Source of the DNA: Alphaproteobacteria bacterium
GTDB lineage: Bacteria > Pseudomonadota > Alphaproteobacteria > Sphingomonadales > Rhodothalassiaceae
Assembly (NCBI GenBank): GCA_003695555.1
Contig: RFIU01000215.1
Coordinates: 1-9,964, forward strand
DNA length: 9,964 nucleotides
Direction of reading: 5' to 3'
This document shows, one piece after another, positions 1 to 7,224 of this stretch. The stretch's first letter is position 1, and every line of letters begins with the position of its first letter. Below the pieces are notes generated by a model. The model was given only the letters and a program-made list of their open reading frames with translations. It made no database searches and was not told where the DNA came from. The position numbers and the translations under genes were made by a program.

Positions 1-644
1 CGCAAGAGCGGACCGCGGCCGCGATGGAAAGCGGGCGGCTGGCGAAGGAAATCGTTCCGGTCACGGTGCCGCAACGCAAGGGCGAACCCGTCATCGTCGA
101 TCGCGACGAGCATCCGCGCCCCGACACGACGCTGGAAAAGCTCGCCCGGCTGCCGACCCCTTTCCGCAAGAACGGCACGGTGACCGCCGGCAATGCCTCC
201 GGTGTCAATGACGGCAGCGTAGCGCTCCTGCTGGCGAGTGAGAGGGCCGTCAAGGAATACAGCCTGAACCCGGTCGCACGCGTGCTGGGCGGGGCGGTGG
301 CCGGTGTCGAGCCGCGGATCATGGGGATCGGCCCGGCGCCGGCGTCGGAGAAGCTGATGATGCGTCTCGGCCTCGGTATCGGCGATTTCGACGTGATCGA
401 GCTGAACGAGGCCTTCGCCGCGCAGTCGCTGGCGGTACTGCGGATGCTCGGCCTGCCGGACGATGCCGAACAGGTCAATCCGAACGGCGGCGCGATCGCG
501 CTCGGCCATCCCTTGGGGGCGAGCGGTGCACGCCTCGTGCTCACCGCGATGCGTGAACTTGAGGAACGCGGCGCGAAGCGGGCCCTGTGCACGATGTGCA
601 TCGGCGTCGGTCAGGGGATCGCCGGCGCCATCGAACGGGTCTGA
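1..644 (+). CDS. paaJ: Beta-ketoadipyl-CoA thiolase (3' part)
   Basis: This is the C-terminal half of a thiolase that enters from the left edge. The frame is open from base 3 (QERTAAAMESGR), so the ATG at 24 is internal and not the start. About 213 residues remain of a family of about 400. Visible motifs are NEAFAAQ, then NPNGGAIALGHPLGASGAR, whose GHP histidine is encoded at 507-509, and the C-terminal CTMCIGVGQGIA with the catalytic cysteine at 597-599. The CTMCIGVGQG wording is typical of PcaF/PaaJ beta-ketoadipyl-CoA thiolases rather than generic acetoacetyl-CoA thiolases. From family knowledge it cleaves 3-oxoadipyl-CoA (and the dehydro form in the paa route) with CoA to succinyl-CoA and acetyl-CoA in the cytoplasm. 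It ends 65 nt before paaK on the same strand. Motifs alone do not separate PaaJ from PcaF; the paa context favours PaaJ. Confidence 0.9.
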   Translation, partial: QERTAAAMESGRLAKEIVPVTVPQRKGEPVIVDRDEHPRPDTTLEKLARLPTPFRKNGTVTAGNASGVNDGSVALLLASERAVKEYSLNPVARVLGGAVAGVEPRIMGIGPAPASEKLMMRLGLGIGDFDVIELNEAFAAQSLAVLRMLGLPDDAEQVNPNGGAIALGHPLGASGARLVLTAMRELEERGAKRALCTMCIGVGQGIAGAIERV

Positions 645-709
645 GCCTTGGCGGGAGAAAGGCTCGGACCGACGGCATGGAAAGGTGCGATGAAGAGGAG
701 AGGCGAGGA

Positions 710-2056
710 ATGGACATGATCCGCAAGCAGGCGAGCGCGACGATGTCCGAGGGCGTGCCTGACAACCCGCTGGGCGAGAAGATACAGTATGCTTCGCGCG
801 ATGAGATCGCCGATCTGCAGCTGCGCCGCCTGAAGTGGAGTCTGCGCCACGCCTATGAGAATGTGCCGCACTACCGCGCGAGCTTCGATGCCGTGGGTGC
901 CCATCCGGACGATCTGAAGGATCTCGCCGATCTGGCGAAATTTCCCTTCACGACCAAGGATACGCTTCGCGAACATTATCCCTTCGGCTTGTTCGCCGTC
1001 CCGCGTGAGCAAGTCGTACGAATTCACGCCTCTTCCGGGACCACCGGCAAGCCGACGGTGGTGGGCTATACGAAGAACGACCTGAAGACCTGGGCGCGCG
1101 CGGTTGCCCGCTCGATCCGGGCGGCCGGCGGCAAGCCCGGGGACATCGTCCATGTGGCCTATGGTTATGGCCTGTTTACCGGCGGACTCGGGGCGCACTA
1201 CGGGGCGGAGGAGCTGGGCTGCACCGTCATACCGATGTCGGGCGGCCAGACCAAGCGACAGGTCGAGCTGATCACCGACTTCCGCCCCGACATCATCATG
1301 GTGACGCCGTCCTATCTGCTGGCGCTCGCCGACGAATTCGTCCGTCAGGGGCTTGACCCGCGCTCCTCCTCGCTGAAGGTCGGGATCCTCGGCGCCGAGC
1401 CCTGGACCGAGGAGATGCGCCGCGAGATCGAGGAGACTCTCGCCATCGATGCGGTGGACATCTACGGCCTGTCCGAGGTGATGGGGCCGGGAGTCGCCCA
1501 GGAATGCGTCGAGACCAAGGACGGCCTGCATGTCTGGGAGGACATGTTCTATCCCGAGATCATCGATCCAGAAACCGGCGAGGTTCTGCCCGATGGCGAG
1601 CTCGGCGAGCTGGTCTTCACCTCTCTGGTCAAGGAAGCATTGCCGATCGTGCGCTACCGGACGCGTGATCTCACCCGTCTGCTGCCGGGGACGGCACGCA
1701 GTGTCCGGCGGATCCAGAAGATCCTCGGCCGCTCGGATGACATGCTGATCATTCATGGCGTCAATGTCTTCCCCTCGCAGATCGAGGAGCTGATCTGCGC
1801 CGATCCGCGGCTGGCGCCGCATTTCCAGCTCGTCGTCACCCGCGAGGGAAGGCTCGATCATCTGACGGTCCGGGTCGAAGCGGCGCGCGGATCTGCCGAT
1901 GCTGAGACGCGCGAGGCGGCATCGCGCGAACTTAAGAAGACGATCAAGGCGGTGGTCGGAATCAACACCCGCATCACCGTCGAAGAGCCGCTTTCCATCG
2001 AGCGCAGCCAGGGCAAGGCGCAACGGATCGACGACCGCCGGCCGAAGCCGGCCTGA
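710..2056 (+). CDS. paaK: Phenylacetate-CoA ligase
   Basis: The protein has 448 residues and is an ANL-superfamily adenylate-forming enzyme. It converts phenylacetate, ATP and CoA to phenylacetyl-CoA in the cytoplasm, the first step of aerobic phenylacetate catabolism. Motifs in order are the phosphate-binding loop SSGTTGKPT (residues 108-116), GILGAEPW, YGLSEVMGPG, the YRTRDLTRLL segment, GRSDDMLIIHGVNVFPSQIE typical of PaaK, and a C-terminal SQGKAQR segment carrying the adenylation lysine. The start is chosen at 710, with AGAGGAG at 694-700. ATG at 716 is equally plausible with GCGAGGA just upstream, and ATG at 743 (MSEGV) gives a length closer to the usual 430-440. The frame stays open back to 587, but that part overlaps the thiolase and is unlikely to be used. 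Downstream, paaA begins after 37 nt, consistent with one transcript. Confidence 0.96.
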   Translation: MDMIRKQASATMSEGVPDNPLGEKIQYASRDEIADLQLRRLKWSLRHAYENVPHYRASFDAVGAHPDDLKDLADLAKFPFTTKDTLREHYPFGLFAVPREQVVRIHASSGTTGKPTVVGYTKNDLKTWARAVARSIRAAGGKPGDIVHVAYGYGLFTGGLGAHYGAEELGCTVIPMSGGQTKRQVELITDFRPDIIMVTPSYLLALADEFVRQGLDPRSSSLKVGILGAEPWTEEMRREIEETLAIDAVDIYGLSEVMGPGVAQECVETKDGLHVWEDMFYPEIIDPETGEVLPDGELGELVFTSLVKEALPIVRYRTRDLTRLLPGTARSVRRIQKILGRSDDMLIIHGVNVFPSQIEELICADPRLAPHFQLVVTREGRLDHLTVRVEAARGSADAETREAASRELKKTIKAVVGINTRITVEEPLSIERSQGKAQRIDDRRPKPA

Positions 2057-2093
2057 GGCGACAGCGGGACGAGTTCCAGCAAGGAGATTTGCC

Positions 2094-3092
2094 ATGTATA
2101 CGACCGATCTTCGCAGCGCGGAGGAAAAGCGCAAGGCGGCCCGTGCCAAGGTCGTCGAAGATCCCGAAAAGCTCGCCGAATTCCAGGCACGCATCGACCG
2201 CGACGAGTTCATCGAGCCGAAGGACTGGATGCCCGAAGCCTATCGTCGCACGCTGATCCGACAGATCAGTCAGCACGCCCATTCCGAGATTGTCGGGATG
2301 CTGCCCGAAGGCAACTGGATCACCCGCGCCCCGACCTTCCGGCGCAAGCTGATCCTGCTTGCCAAGGTACAGGACGAGGCGGGTCATGGCCTTTATCTCT
2401 ATTCGGCGGCCGAGACTCTCGGCGTTGCGCGCGACGAGCTTGTCGATCAACTGCACGAGGGCAAGGCCAAATACTCGACGATCTTCAACTATCCGACGCT
2501 CACCTGGGCGGATATCGGCGCGATCGGCTGGCTGGTGGATGGTGCCGCGATCACCAATCAGATCCCGCTGTGCCGCTGCTCCTACGGTCCCTATGCGCGG
2601 GCGATGCAGCGGATCTGCAAGGAGGAAAGTTTCCATCAGCGCCAGGGCTACGAGGCGATGGCGGCGCTGATGCGCGGCTCGAAGGAACAGCGGCGGATGG
2701 CGCAGGATGCGATGAACCGCTGGTGGTGGCCGGCGCTGATGATGTTCGGACCGCCCGACAGTGTTTCGATCCATTCGGCGCAGAGCATGAAGTGGAAGAT
2801 CAAGCGCTACTCCAATGATGAGCTGCGACAGCGTTTCATCGATGCGACCGTGCCGCAGGCGCACGCGATCGGGCTGGAGGTGCCGGACCCCGAGCTGAAG
2901 TTCAACGAGGAAACCGGCCACTGGGAGACCGGCCCGATCGACTGGGATGAATTCTGGGCGGTCGTCGCGGGCGATGGCCCCTGCAACTACGACCGCATGG
3001 ACGCGCGGCGTTCGGCCCATGACGAAGGCGCCTGGGTGCGCGAGGCGGCCGCCGCCCATGCCGCCAAGCGCGCCGGCACGCGCGCGGCCTGA
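2094..3092 (+). CDS. paaA: Phenylacetyl-CoA 1,2-epoxidase catalytic subunit A
   Basis: The protein has 332 residues and is the alpha subunit of the bacterial multicomponent di-iron phenylacetyl-CoA epoxidase (PaaABCE). It inserts one oxygen atom across the C1-C2 bond of the CoA-activated ring. Two ExxH iron-ligand motifs are visible: DEAGH (E95, H98) inside VQDEAGHGLYLYSAAE, and EESFH (E178, H181) inside CKEESFHQRQGYEAM. Both are near-verbatim family signatures on the ferritin-like fold. The start ATG is set by an ideal AAGGAG at 2081-2086 with 7-nt spacing; the open frame upstream overlaps paaK. It is somewhat longer than the roughly 310-residue E. coli protein, largely through an Ala-rich C-terminal tail after the conserved core. 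It lies 27 nt before paaB. The call is secure from sequence plus the intact paaABCDE order. Confidence 0.97.
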   Translation: MYTTDLRSAEEKRKAARAKVVEDPEKLAEFQARIDRDEFIEPKDWMPEAYRRTLIRQISQHAHSEIVGMLPEGNWITRAPTFRRKLILLAKVQDEAGHGLYLYSAAETLGVARDELVDQLHEGKAKYSTIFNYPTLTWADIGAIGWLVDGAAITNQIPLCRCSYGPYARAMQRICKEESFHQRQGYEAMAALMRGSKEQRRMAQDAMNRWWWPALMMFGPPDSVSIHSAQSMKWKIKRYSNDELRQRFIDATVPQAHAIGLEVPDPELKFNEETGHWETGPIDWDEFWAVVAGDGPCNYDRMDARRSAHDEGAWVREAAAAHAAKRAGTRAA

Positions 3093-3119
3093 CCACAATC
3101 CGTCGTGAGGAGACGAGAC

Positions 3120-3407
3120 ATGTCGAATGAGAACTGGCAGCTCTATGAGATCTTCATCCGCTCGGCCAAGGGGCTTTCGCACCGTCATGTCGGCTCGGTG
3201 CATGCCGCCGATCCCGAGATGGCAATCGAGGCGGCGCGCGACATCTACACCCGCCGCAACGAGGGGGTGAGCATCTGGGCAGTGCCGTCGAGCGCGATCA
3301 CGGCGTCCGACCCGGATGCCGCCGAAGAGCTCTTCGAGCCTGCAAAGAGCAAGATCTACCGTCATCCGACCTTCTATGAGATTCCCGAAGGCGTGGAGAA
3401 CATGTGA
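3120..3407 (+). CDS. paaB: Phenylacetyl-CoA epoxidase subunit B
   Basis: The protein has 95 residues, the same length I recall for E. coli PaaB. Recognisable features are the N-terminal NWQLYEIFIRSAKGLSHRHVG segment, then HAADPEMAIEAARDIYTRR, a VSIWAVPSSAI stretch and the C-terminal YRHPTFYEIP. This small protein belongs to the PaaABCE complex; from family knowledge it is required for activity and bridges PaaAC heterodimers, with no catalytic residues of its own. The start ATG at 3120 follows TGAGGAGA at 3106-3113 with suitable spacing; an in-frame upstream ATG at 3105 lies before that site and is disfavoured. The stop codon overlaps the paaC start (TGATG at 3405-3409), so PaaB and PaaC translation is probably coupled. 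Confidence 0.96.
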   Translation: MSNENWQLYEIFIRSAKGLSHRHVGSVHAADPEMAIEAARDIYTRRNEGVSIWAVPSSAITASDPDAAEELFEPAKSKIYRHPTFYEIPEGVENM

Positions 3408-4198
3408 TGGGTGCGCTGGCGACGAACACGGTCGAGCGGACGCTGGATCAGGACCGCTTCGACTATCTCCTGCATCTTGGCGACAACGCCCTGGTGCTCG
3501 GGCAGCGGATGAGCGAATGGGTCGGCCATGCGCCGGCGCTGGAACTCGAAATGGCGGTCAGCAATCTGGCGCTCGACCTGATCGGCGAGGCACAGCTCTG
3601 GCTCGACCTTGCCGGGCGGATCGAGGGCGAAGGGCGTGACGCCGACCGGCTGGCCAATTTCCGCGATGCGCTCGATTTTCGCAATCTGCTGATCGTCGAG
3701 CAGCCGAATGGCGACTGGGCCTTTACCGTCGCGCGGCATTATCTCTTCTCGCTTCAGCATCTCGCCGTGGTCGAGCGCTTGAGCGAGTCGCGCGACGAGG
3801 AGATCGCCGATATCGCCCGCAAGGTGCGACCCGAGATTGCCTATCACGTGAAGTTCGCTCGTTCCTGGATCGAAAGGCTGGGTGACGGGACGGAGGAAAG
3901 CCATGCCCGTCTGCAGCGCGCGATCGACCGGCTGTGGCGCTTTACTGGCGAGATGTTCGCCCCTGATGCGATCGAGGAACGTCTGGCGGATGAGGGAATC
4001 GCCCCCGACCTGCGCACGCTGGAAGCCGACTGGCGCGCCGAGGTCGAGCAGGTCTTCGAAGCCTCCGGCGGCCTGGACATTCCGGAGGTCAAACGGATGA
4101 CGCTGGGCGGGCGCGAGGGCCATCACTCGGAACACCTCGGCCATCTGCTGTGCGAGCTTCAGTTCCTGCAGCGCGCCTATCCGGGTCTTGAATGGTGA
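3407..4198 (+). CDS. paaC: Phenylacetyl-CoA epoxidase structural subunit C
   Basis: The protein has 263 residues and is the non-catalytic partner of PaaA in the epoxidase. It shows the PaaC N-terminal pattern LHLGDNALVLGQRMSEWVGHAP, then a helix with NLALDLIGEAQLWL, and the typical C-terminal GREGHHSEHLGHLLCELQFLQRAYPG. Known PaaC proteins have the ferritin-like fold but have lost the di-iron site and support PaaA structurally. The start is taken as ATG 3407, sharing one base with the paaB stop. GTG at 3404 is in frame and would add a single residue. A possible ribosome binding site (GTGGAG, 3394-3399) lies inside the paaB end. It is slightly longer than the roughly 248-residue E. coli protein. 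A 58-nt gap holding an inverted repeat follows before paaD. Confidence 0.95.
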   Translation: MGALATNTVERTLDQDRFDYLLHLGDNALVLGQRMSEWVGHAPALELEMAVSNLALDLIGEAQLWLDLAGRIEGEGRDADRLANFRDALDFRNLLIVEQPNGDWAFTVARHYLFSLQHLAVVERLSESRDEEIADIARKVRPEIAYHVKFARSWIERLGDGTEESHARLQRAIDRLWRFTGEMFAPDAIEERLADEGIAPDLRTLEADWRAEVEQVFEASGGLDIPEVKRMTLGGREGHHSEHLGHLLCELQFLQRAYPGLEW

Positions 4199-4229
4199 TC
4201 GCTCGCGGCATCGCACGCTCGGCGAGCGA
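4199..4229 (+). repeat. Inverted repeat in the paaC-paaD gap
   Basis: TCGCTCG (4199-4205) pairs perfectly with CGAGCGA (4223-4229) across a 17-nt loop, starting directly after the paaC stop. A second CGCTCG at 4216-4221 could compete for the same arm, but with almost no loop. No T-run follows, so it does not look like a terminator. An intercistronic mRNA hairpin is possible; chance pairing in GC-rich DNA is also possible. Confidence 0.35.
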
Positions 4230-4256
4230 ACCGGTTGAGCCATGAGGAGAGGGACG

Positions 4257-4733
4257 ATGAGCGACACCATCGACGAAGCCCGCATCCGCGAGGTGCTGGA
4301 AAGTGTCATGGATCCGGAAATTCCGGTCGTCTCGATCGTCGATCTCGGCATGCTGCGAGAGGTGCGGCGCGCTCCCGATGGTGGTTTCGAGGTGATCCTC
4401 TCGCCGACCTACACCGGCTGCCCGGCAACCGATGTCATCAAGCGGCTGGTGGAAGAGGCGCTGGAACGCGCTGGCATTTCGGATCCCGTCGTGCGCTATC
4501 AGCTATCACCGCCCTGGACGACCGAGTGGATCAGCGAGGAGGGCCGCCGCAAGCTCGCGCGCTACGGCATCGCCCCACCGGTGCCCAAGGCCGCACCCGA
4601 TCGCCCGGTCGCCTGTCCACGCTGTGGCAGCGAGGATACCGAGGTGGTGGCCGCCTTCGGCTCGACCCCATGCAAGTCGGCGATGCGGTGCCGGGCCTGC
4701 CTGGAGCCCTTCGAACATTTCAAGTGTCATTGA
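4257..4733 (+). CDS. paaD: Epoxidase maturation protein PaaD (MIP18/DUF59 family)
   Basis: The protein has 158 residues. The N-terminal MIP18/DUF59-like domain spans roughly residues 5-90 and contains the conserved MDPEIPVVSIVDLGM and SPTYTGCPATDVI (Cys55). A C-terminal zinc-ribbon-like tail carries CPRC (Cys120, Cys123), Cys139, CRAC (Cys145, Cys148) and FKCH (Cys157), the arrangement typical of PaaD. PaaD is not part of the purified epoxidase; family knowledge (relatives in Fe-S assembly such as SufT/MIP18) points to maturation or repair of the metal centres of PaaA or PaaE. The start ATG at 4257 follows GAGGAGAGG (4244-4252). An in-frame ATG at 4242 precedes that site and is unlikely. It sits between paaC and paaE as in the canonical operon. 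Confidence 0.95.
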   Translation: MSDTIDEARIREVLESVMDPEIPVVSIVDLGMLREVRRAPDGGFEVILSPTYTGCPATDVIKRLVEEALERAGISDPVVRYQLSPPWTTEWISEEGRRKLARYGIAPPVPKAAPDRPVACPRCGSEDTEVVAAFGSTPCKSAMRCRACLEPFEHFKCH

Positions 4734-4747
4734 CCATCGCAACTGAC

Positions 4748-4771
4748 CGGCGGCATGCCACCTTGCCGCCG
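4748..4771 (+). repeat. Hairpin in the paaD-paaE gap
   Basis: CGGCGGCA (4748-4755) and TGCCGCCG (4764-4771) form a perfect 8-bp GC-rich stem with an 8-nt loop. It ends 3 nt before the paaE ribosome binding site GGGAGG (4775-4780). No T-tract follows, so it is not a rho-independent terminator. An mRNA stability or translation-tuning hairpin between the oxygenase genes and the reductase gene is an inference. Confidence 0.5.
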
Positions 4772-4788
4772 CATGGGAGGATCCCCTG

Positions 4789-5865
4789 ATGCGCAAGTTT
4801 CATCCCCTGAAGGTTGCTGCTGTCGAACCGGCAGCAACGGATGCCGTGATCGTCACCTTCGAGGTGAGCGATGACCTGCGGGAAATCTATCGCTTCAAGC
4901 CGGGCCAGCATCTCGGCCTGAAGGCGACGATCGATGGTGAGGAGGTCCGCCGCACCTATTCGATCTGCACCGCCCCCGACGAGGGGCGGCTCGCGATCGT
5001 CGTGCGCAAGGTGCCGGGCGGGCGATTTTCCACCTTCGCCAATGAGAAGCTTGCCGCCGGCGACGTGCTGGAGGTGTTCCCGCCGGTCGGCACCTTCACC
5101 GTGGAGGTTGATCCGCACACCGCCCGTCATCATGTCGCCTTTGCCGCCGGCGCGGGGATCACGCCGGTGATGTCGATCCTGAAGAGCGTGCTGAAGGGCG
5201 AACCGAAGAGTCGATTCACGCTCTTCTACGGCAATCGCACGATCGACAGCATGATCTTCCGTTCCGAGCTCAATGCATTGAAGAACGCCTATCTCGATCG
5301 CTTTACGCTGCACCCCTTCTTCTCGCGCCAGAAGCAGGAGATCGACTTCTACAATGGCCGGCTGGACGGGGCGAAGGTGCGCGAGATCCTGAAGCACCTG
5401 CTGCCTGTCGCGCGCATCGATGAGGCCTGGGTATGCGGCCCCGGCACGATGATCGACGAGGTGCAAGAGGCGTTGGCCGAAGCGGGTCTTGCTGGCGATC
5501 GAATCCATTCCGAACGCTTTCTGACGAGCGATGAGGCGGCCCGCACACTTGCCGAGACCCATGCCCGCGAGGCCGATCGGGCGGCGACTGCCGCGATCGA
5601 GGTGCGTCTCGACGGCGTTGAGCACCGGGTGGACTATGAGCCCGGGTCCGGGACCATTCTGGAGGCGTTGGAAAAGGCGGGGCTCGAAGTGCCCTATTCC
5701 TGTCGTGGCGGGGTGTGCACCACCTGCCGGGCGAAAGTCCTGGAAGGGTCGGCCGAAATGGGCATCAATTACGGCCTCGAAGAGGCGGAGGTGAAGAAGG
5801 GTTTCATCCTGACCTGTCAGGCGGTGCCGACGAGCGACAAACTGAAACTTTCCTTCGACGAATAG
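4789..5865 (+). CDS. paaE: Phenylacetyl-CoA epoxidase reductase subunit E
   Basis: The protein has 358 residues (E. coli PaaE is about 356). It is a flavin and [2Fe-2S] reductase that passes electrons from NADPH to the PaaA di-iron centre. Domains in order are a FAD-binding FNR-type barrel with RTYS at residues 55-58 and GGRFSTF near 78-84, a pyridine-nucleotide-binding domain with GAGITPVMSI at 121-130 and CGPGTM at 216-221, and a C-terminal plant-type ferredoxin domain from about residue 268. The cluster cysteines are Cys305, Cys310, Cys313 and Cys343 (CRGGVCTTC plus a distal LTC). All four ligands are present, so the electron path looks intact. The start ATG has GGGAGG at 4775-4780, 8 nt upstream. 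The EthD-family gene follows after 64 nt. Confidence 0.97.
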   Translation: MRKFHPLKVAAVEPAATDAVIVTFEVSDDLREIYRFKPGQHLGLKATIDGEEVRRTYSICTAPDEGRLAIVVRKVPGGRFSTFANEKLAAGDVLEVFPPVGTFTVEVDPHTARHHVAFAAGAGITPVMSILKSVLKGEPKSRFTLFYGNRTIDSMIFRSELNALKNAYLDRFTLHPFFSRQKQEIDFYNGRLDGAKVREILKHLLPVARIDEAWVCGPGTMIDEVQEALAEAGLAGDRIHSERFLTSDEAARTLAETHAREADRAATAAIEVRLDGVEHRVDYEPGSGTILEALEKAGLEVPYSCRGGVCTTCRAKVLEGSAEMGINYGLEEAEVKKGFILTCQAVPTSDKLKLSFDE

Positions 5866-5929
5866 TGGCCGTGCTCGCGCATCTGGCGCCGGAGAAGGGC
5901 TGGTACGAACGCATCAGGAGAGAAAGGCG

Positions 5930-6238
5930 ATGTACAAGCTGATCGTGCTCTATGACCATCCGGACGATCCGAAAGAATTCGACCGCTATTATCGCGAAGT
6001 GCATGCCCCGCTGGTGAAGAAGGTGCCGGGGATTGAGCGGATCGTCGTCAATCGCGTCGTCGGCGATCCGATGGGTGCTCGTCCCCGCTATTTTCTCATG
6101 GCCGAGCTGCACTTCACCGATCGCGCCGCCTTCGAGGCAGCGGCCCGAACGCCCGAATTCCGCGCCACTGGTGCTGATCTCGCCAATTTCGCGAAGGGCA
6201 AGGCGACACTGCTGATCGCCGAAGAGGAAAGTGTCTGA
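5930..6238 (+). CDS. EthD-family small protein
   Basis: The protein has 102 residues and resembles EthD-family dimeric alpha/beta-barrel (ferredoxin-like) proteins. The pattern is a short N-terminal strand MYKLIVLYDHP, then DPKEFDRYYREVHAPLVKKVPG (His25, Pro27, Leu28, Pro33-Gly34), then a YFLMAELHF strand and an FEAAARTPEF helix. This DP-x(2)-F-x(2)-YY-x(3)-H-x-PL-x(3)-PG layout is the EthD signature. EthD was named from an ethyl tert-butyl ether degradation cluster, where its biochemical role is unclear. Small EthD-like proteins recur in aromatic catabolic operons. No signal peptide or membrane segment is seen. The start ATG has AGGAG at 5916-5920 and a further AAAGG close by. Its place right behind paaE suggests a job linked to the phenylacetate route, but no reaction can be assigned. 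Confidence 0.85.
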   Translation: MYKLIVLYDHPDDPKEFDRYYREVHAPLVKKVPGIERIVVNRVVGDPMGARPRYFLMAELHFTDRAAFEAAARTPEFRATGADLANFAKGKATLLIAEEESV

Positions 6239-6324
6239 TCCGGTGGTAAAGGCGGCCGGCGACCCAAATCGGCGTGGTTGTTCTCCCTTTTGTTCGGGCG
6301 AGACGGAGATGAAGGCATGGAAGG

Positions 6325-7178
6325 ATGAAGGCGATGTCGGCGGCGATTTCTCTTGAAGATTATCGTGAGGCCTTCCCGTCGCTCGGCTTTTCCGATCTCG
6401 GTGACGGGATTCTGGAGATGGTTCTGGCGGCAGAGGGGCGTCTCAACGCCGCGGATGCCGATATGCACCGGGACCTTTCTCGGGTCTGGCGAATGGTCGA
6501 CGAAGATCCGGCCGTGCGGGTCGTTCTGGTGCGCGGTGAAGGCGGAAACTTCTCGGCGGGCGGTGACTTCTCGCTGATCGAGGAGATGATCGCCGACGAT
6601 GCCACCCTGCTGCGCGTCTGGCGCGAGGCGCGCGATCTGGTCTATGCGCTGATCGACTGCGATACCCCGGTGGTGGCGGCGATCGAGGGGGTGGCGGTCG
6701 GCGCAGGGCTTGCCGTTGCGCTGCTCTCCGACATTTCGGTGGCGGGGCGTTCGGCCCGCCTGCTTGACGGTCATGTCAAGCTGGGAGTCGCCGCCGGCGA
6801 TCATTCCGTGATCATCTGGCCGCTGCTCGTCGGCATGGCGAAGGCGAAATATCACCTGCTGACCCCAATACCCCCATCCGTGGCGACGAGGCGGAAGAGA
6901 TGGGCCTCGTCTCGCTCGCCGTGGCGGATGAGGAGGTGCGCGATCGCGCACTGGAGGTCGCCCGTCGGCTTTCCGCCGGAAGTGCCAGTGCGATCCGTTT
7001 CACCAAATATGCGCTCAACAACTGGCTGCGGCTCGCGGGTCCGAGCTTTGATACTTCGCTCGCTCTCGAATTCCTCGGCTTCCGTCTGCCCGATATTCGC
7101 GAAGGTCTTCAGGCGGTGCGCGAAAAACGCCGACCACGATTTGCGGCACCGGGCAGCGGGAAGGCGAGCGACGGCTGA
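6325..7178 (+). pseudogene. Enoyl-CoA hydratase/isomerase family, frameshifted
   Basis: This is a crotonase-family gene in two frames. Frame 1 (6325 to about 6864) gives residues 1-180, with the oxyanion-hole segment NFSAGGDFS (75-83) and IEGVAVGAGLAVALLSDISVAG (120-141), ending at MAKAKYHLLT. The homology continues in frame 3 with TPIRGDEAEEMGLVSLAVAD to a TGA at 7176-7178. The shift lies at the C-runs at 6863-6866 and 6871-6875: one base lost or two gained would explain it. Repaired, the protein would have about 283 residues, near the family norm. The positions of the usual catalytic glutamates (rat Glu144 and Glu164) hold Ala130 and His150, so ordinary hydratase chemistry is doubtful. ATG 6334 is an alternative start. 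The true state could be an intact gene with a sequencing error. It follows the EthD gene by 86 nt; no terminator or clear promoter is visible in that gap. Confidence 0.85.
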
Positions 7179-7195
7179 GTCCGATTTTGGTGAAT

Positions 7196-7224
7196 TTGCA
7201 CGTTTGCCGCCTTTGGTGTATCCT
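7196..7224 (+). promoter_or_regulatory. Sigma70-like promoter of the AraC-family gene
   Basis: TTGCAC (7196-7201) and TATCCT (7219-7224) are separated by exactly 17 bases, a good -35/-10 pair. The site lies in the 118-nt gap between the crotonase stop and the regulator start. This stretch is noticeably more AT-rich than its surroundings. It would let the regulator be expressed apart from the paa operon. Confidence 0.55.

Noticed and set aside
587..709. Extended PaaK N-terminus from 587
   Set aside because: It would overlap the thiolase end, is Arg-rich without family resemblance, and a good ribosome binding site supports 710 or 716.
611..2212. 533-codon open frame on the minus strand opposite paaK
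   Set aside because: It is the antisense shadow of a clearly identified gene in GC-rich DNA; its translation has no recognisable motif and no matching ribosome binding site.
1974..3365. 463-codon minus-strand frame opposite paaA and paaB
   Set aside because: Shadow frame over secure PaaA/PaaB coding; composition rich in Arg/His/Gly/Ala typical of antisense translation.
3374..4351. Long minus-strand frame opposite paaC and the paaD start
   Set aside because: Antisense shadow of PaaC; no motif and no ribosome binding site. The same applies to 4720-5625 opposite paaE and 6088-6951 opposite the crotonase.
6239..6324. Possible promoter in the gap before the crotonase gene
   Set aside because: Only short T-rich patches are present (around 6278-6294); no convincing -35/-10 pair with proper spacing.
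6860..6880. Programmed -1 frameshifting in the crotonase gene
   Set aside because: The C-runs do not form a standard X-XXY-YYZ heptamer in the zero frame, and no clear downstream stimulatory hairpin was identified; an indel is simpler.
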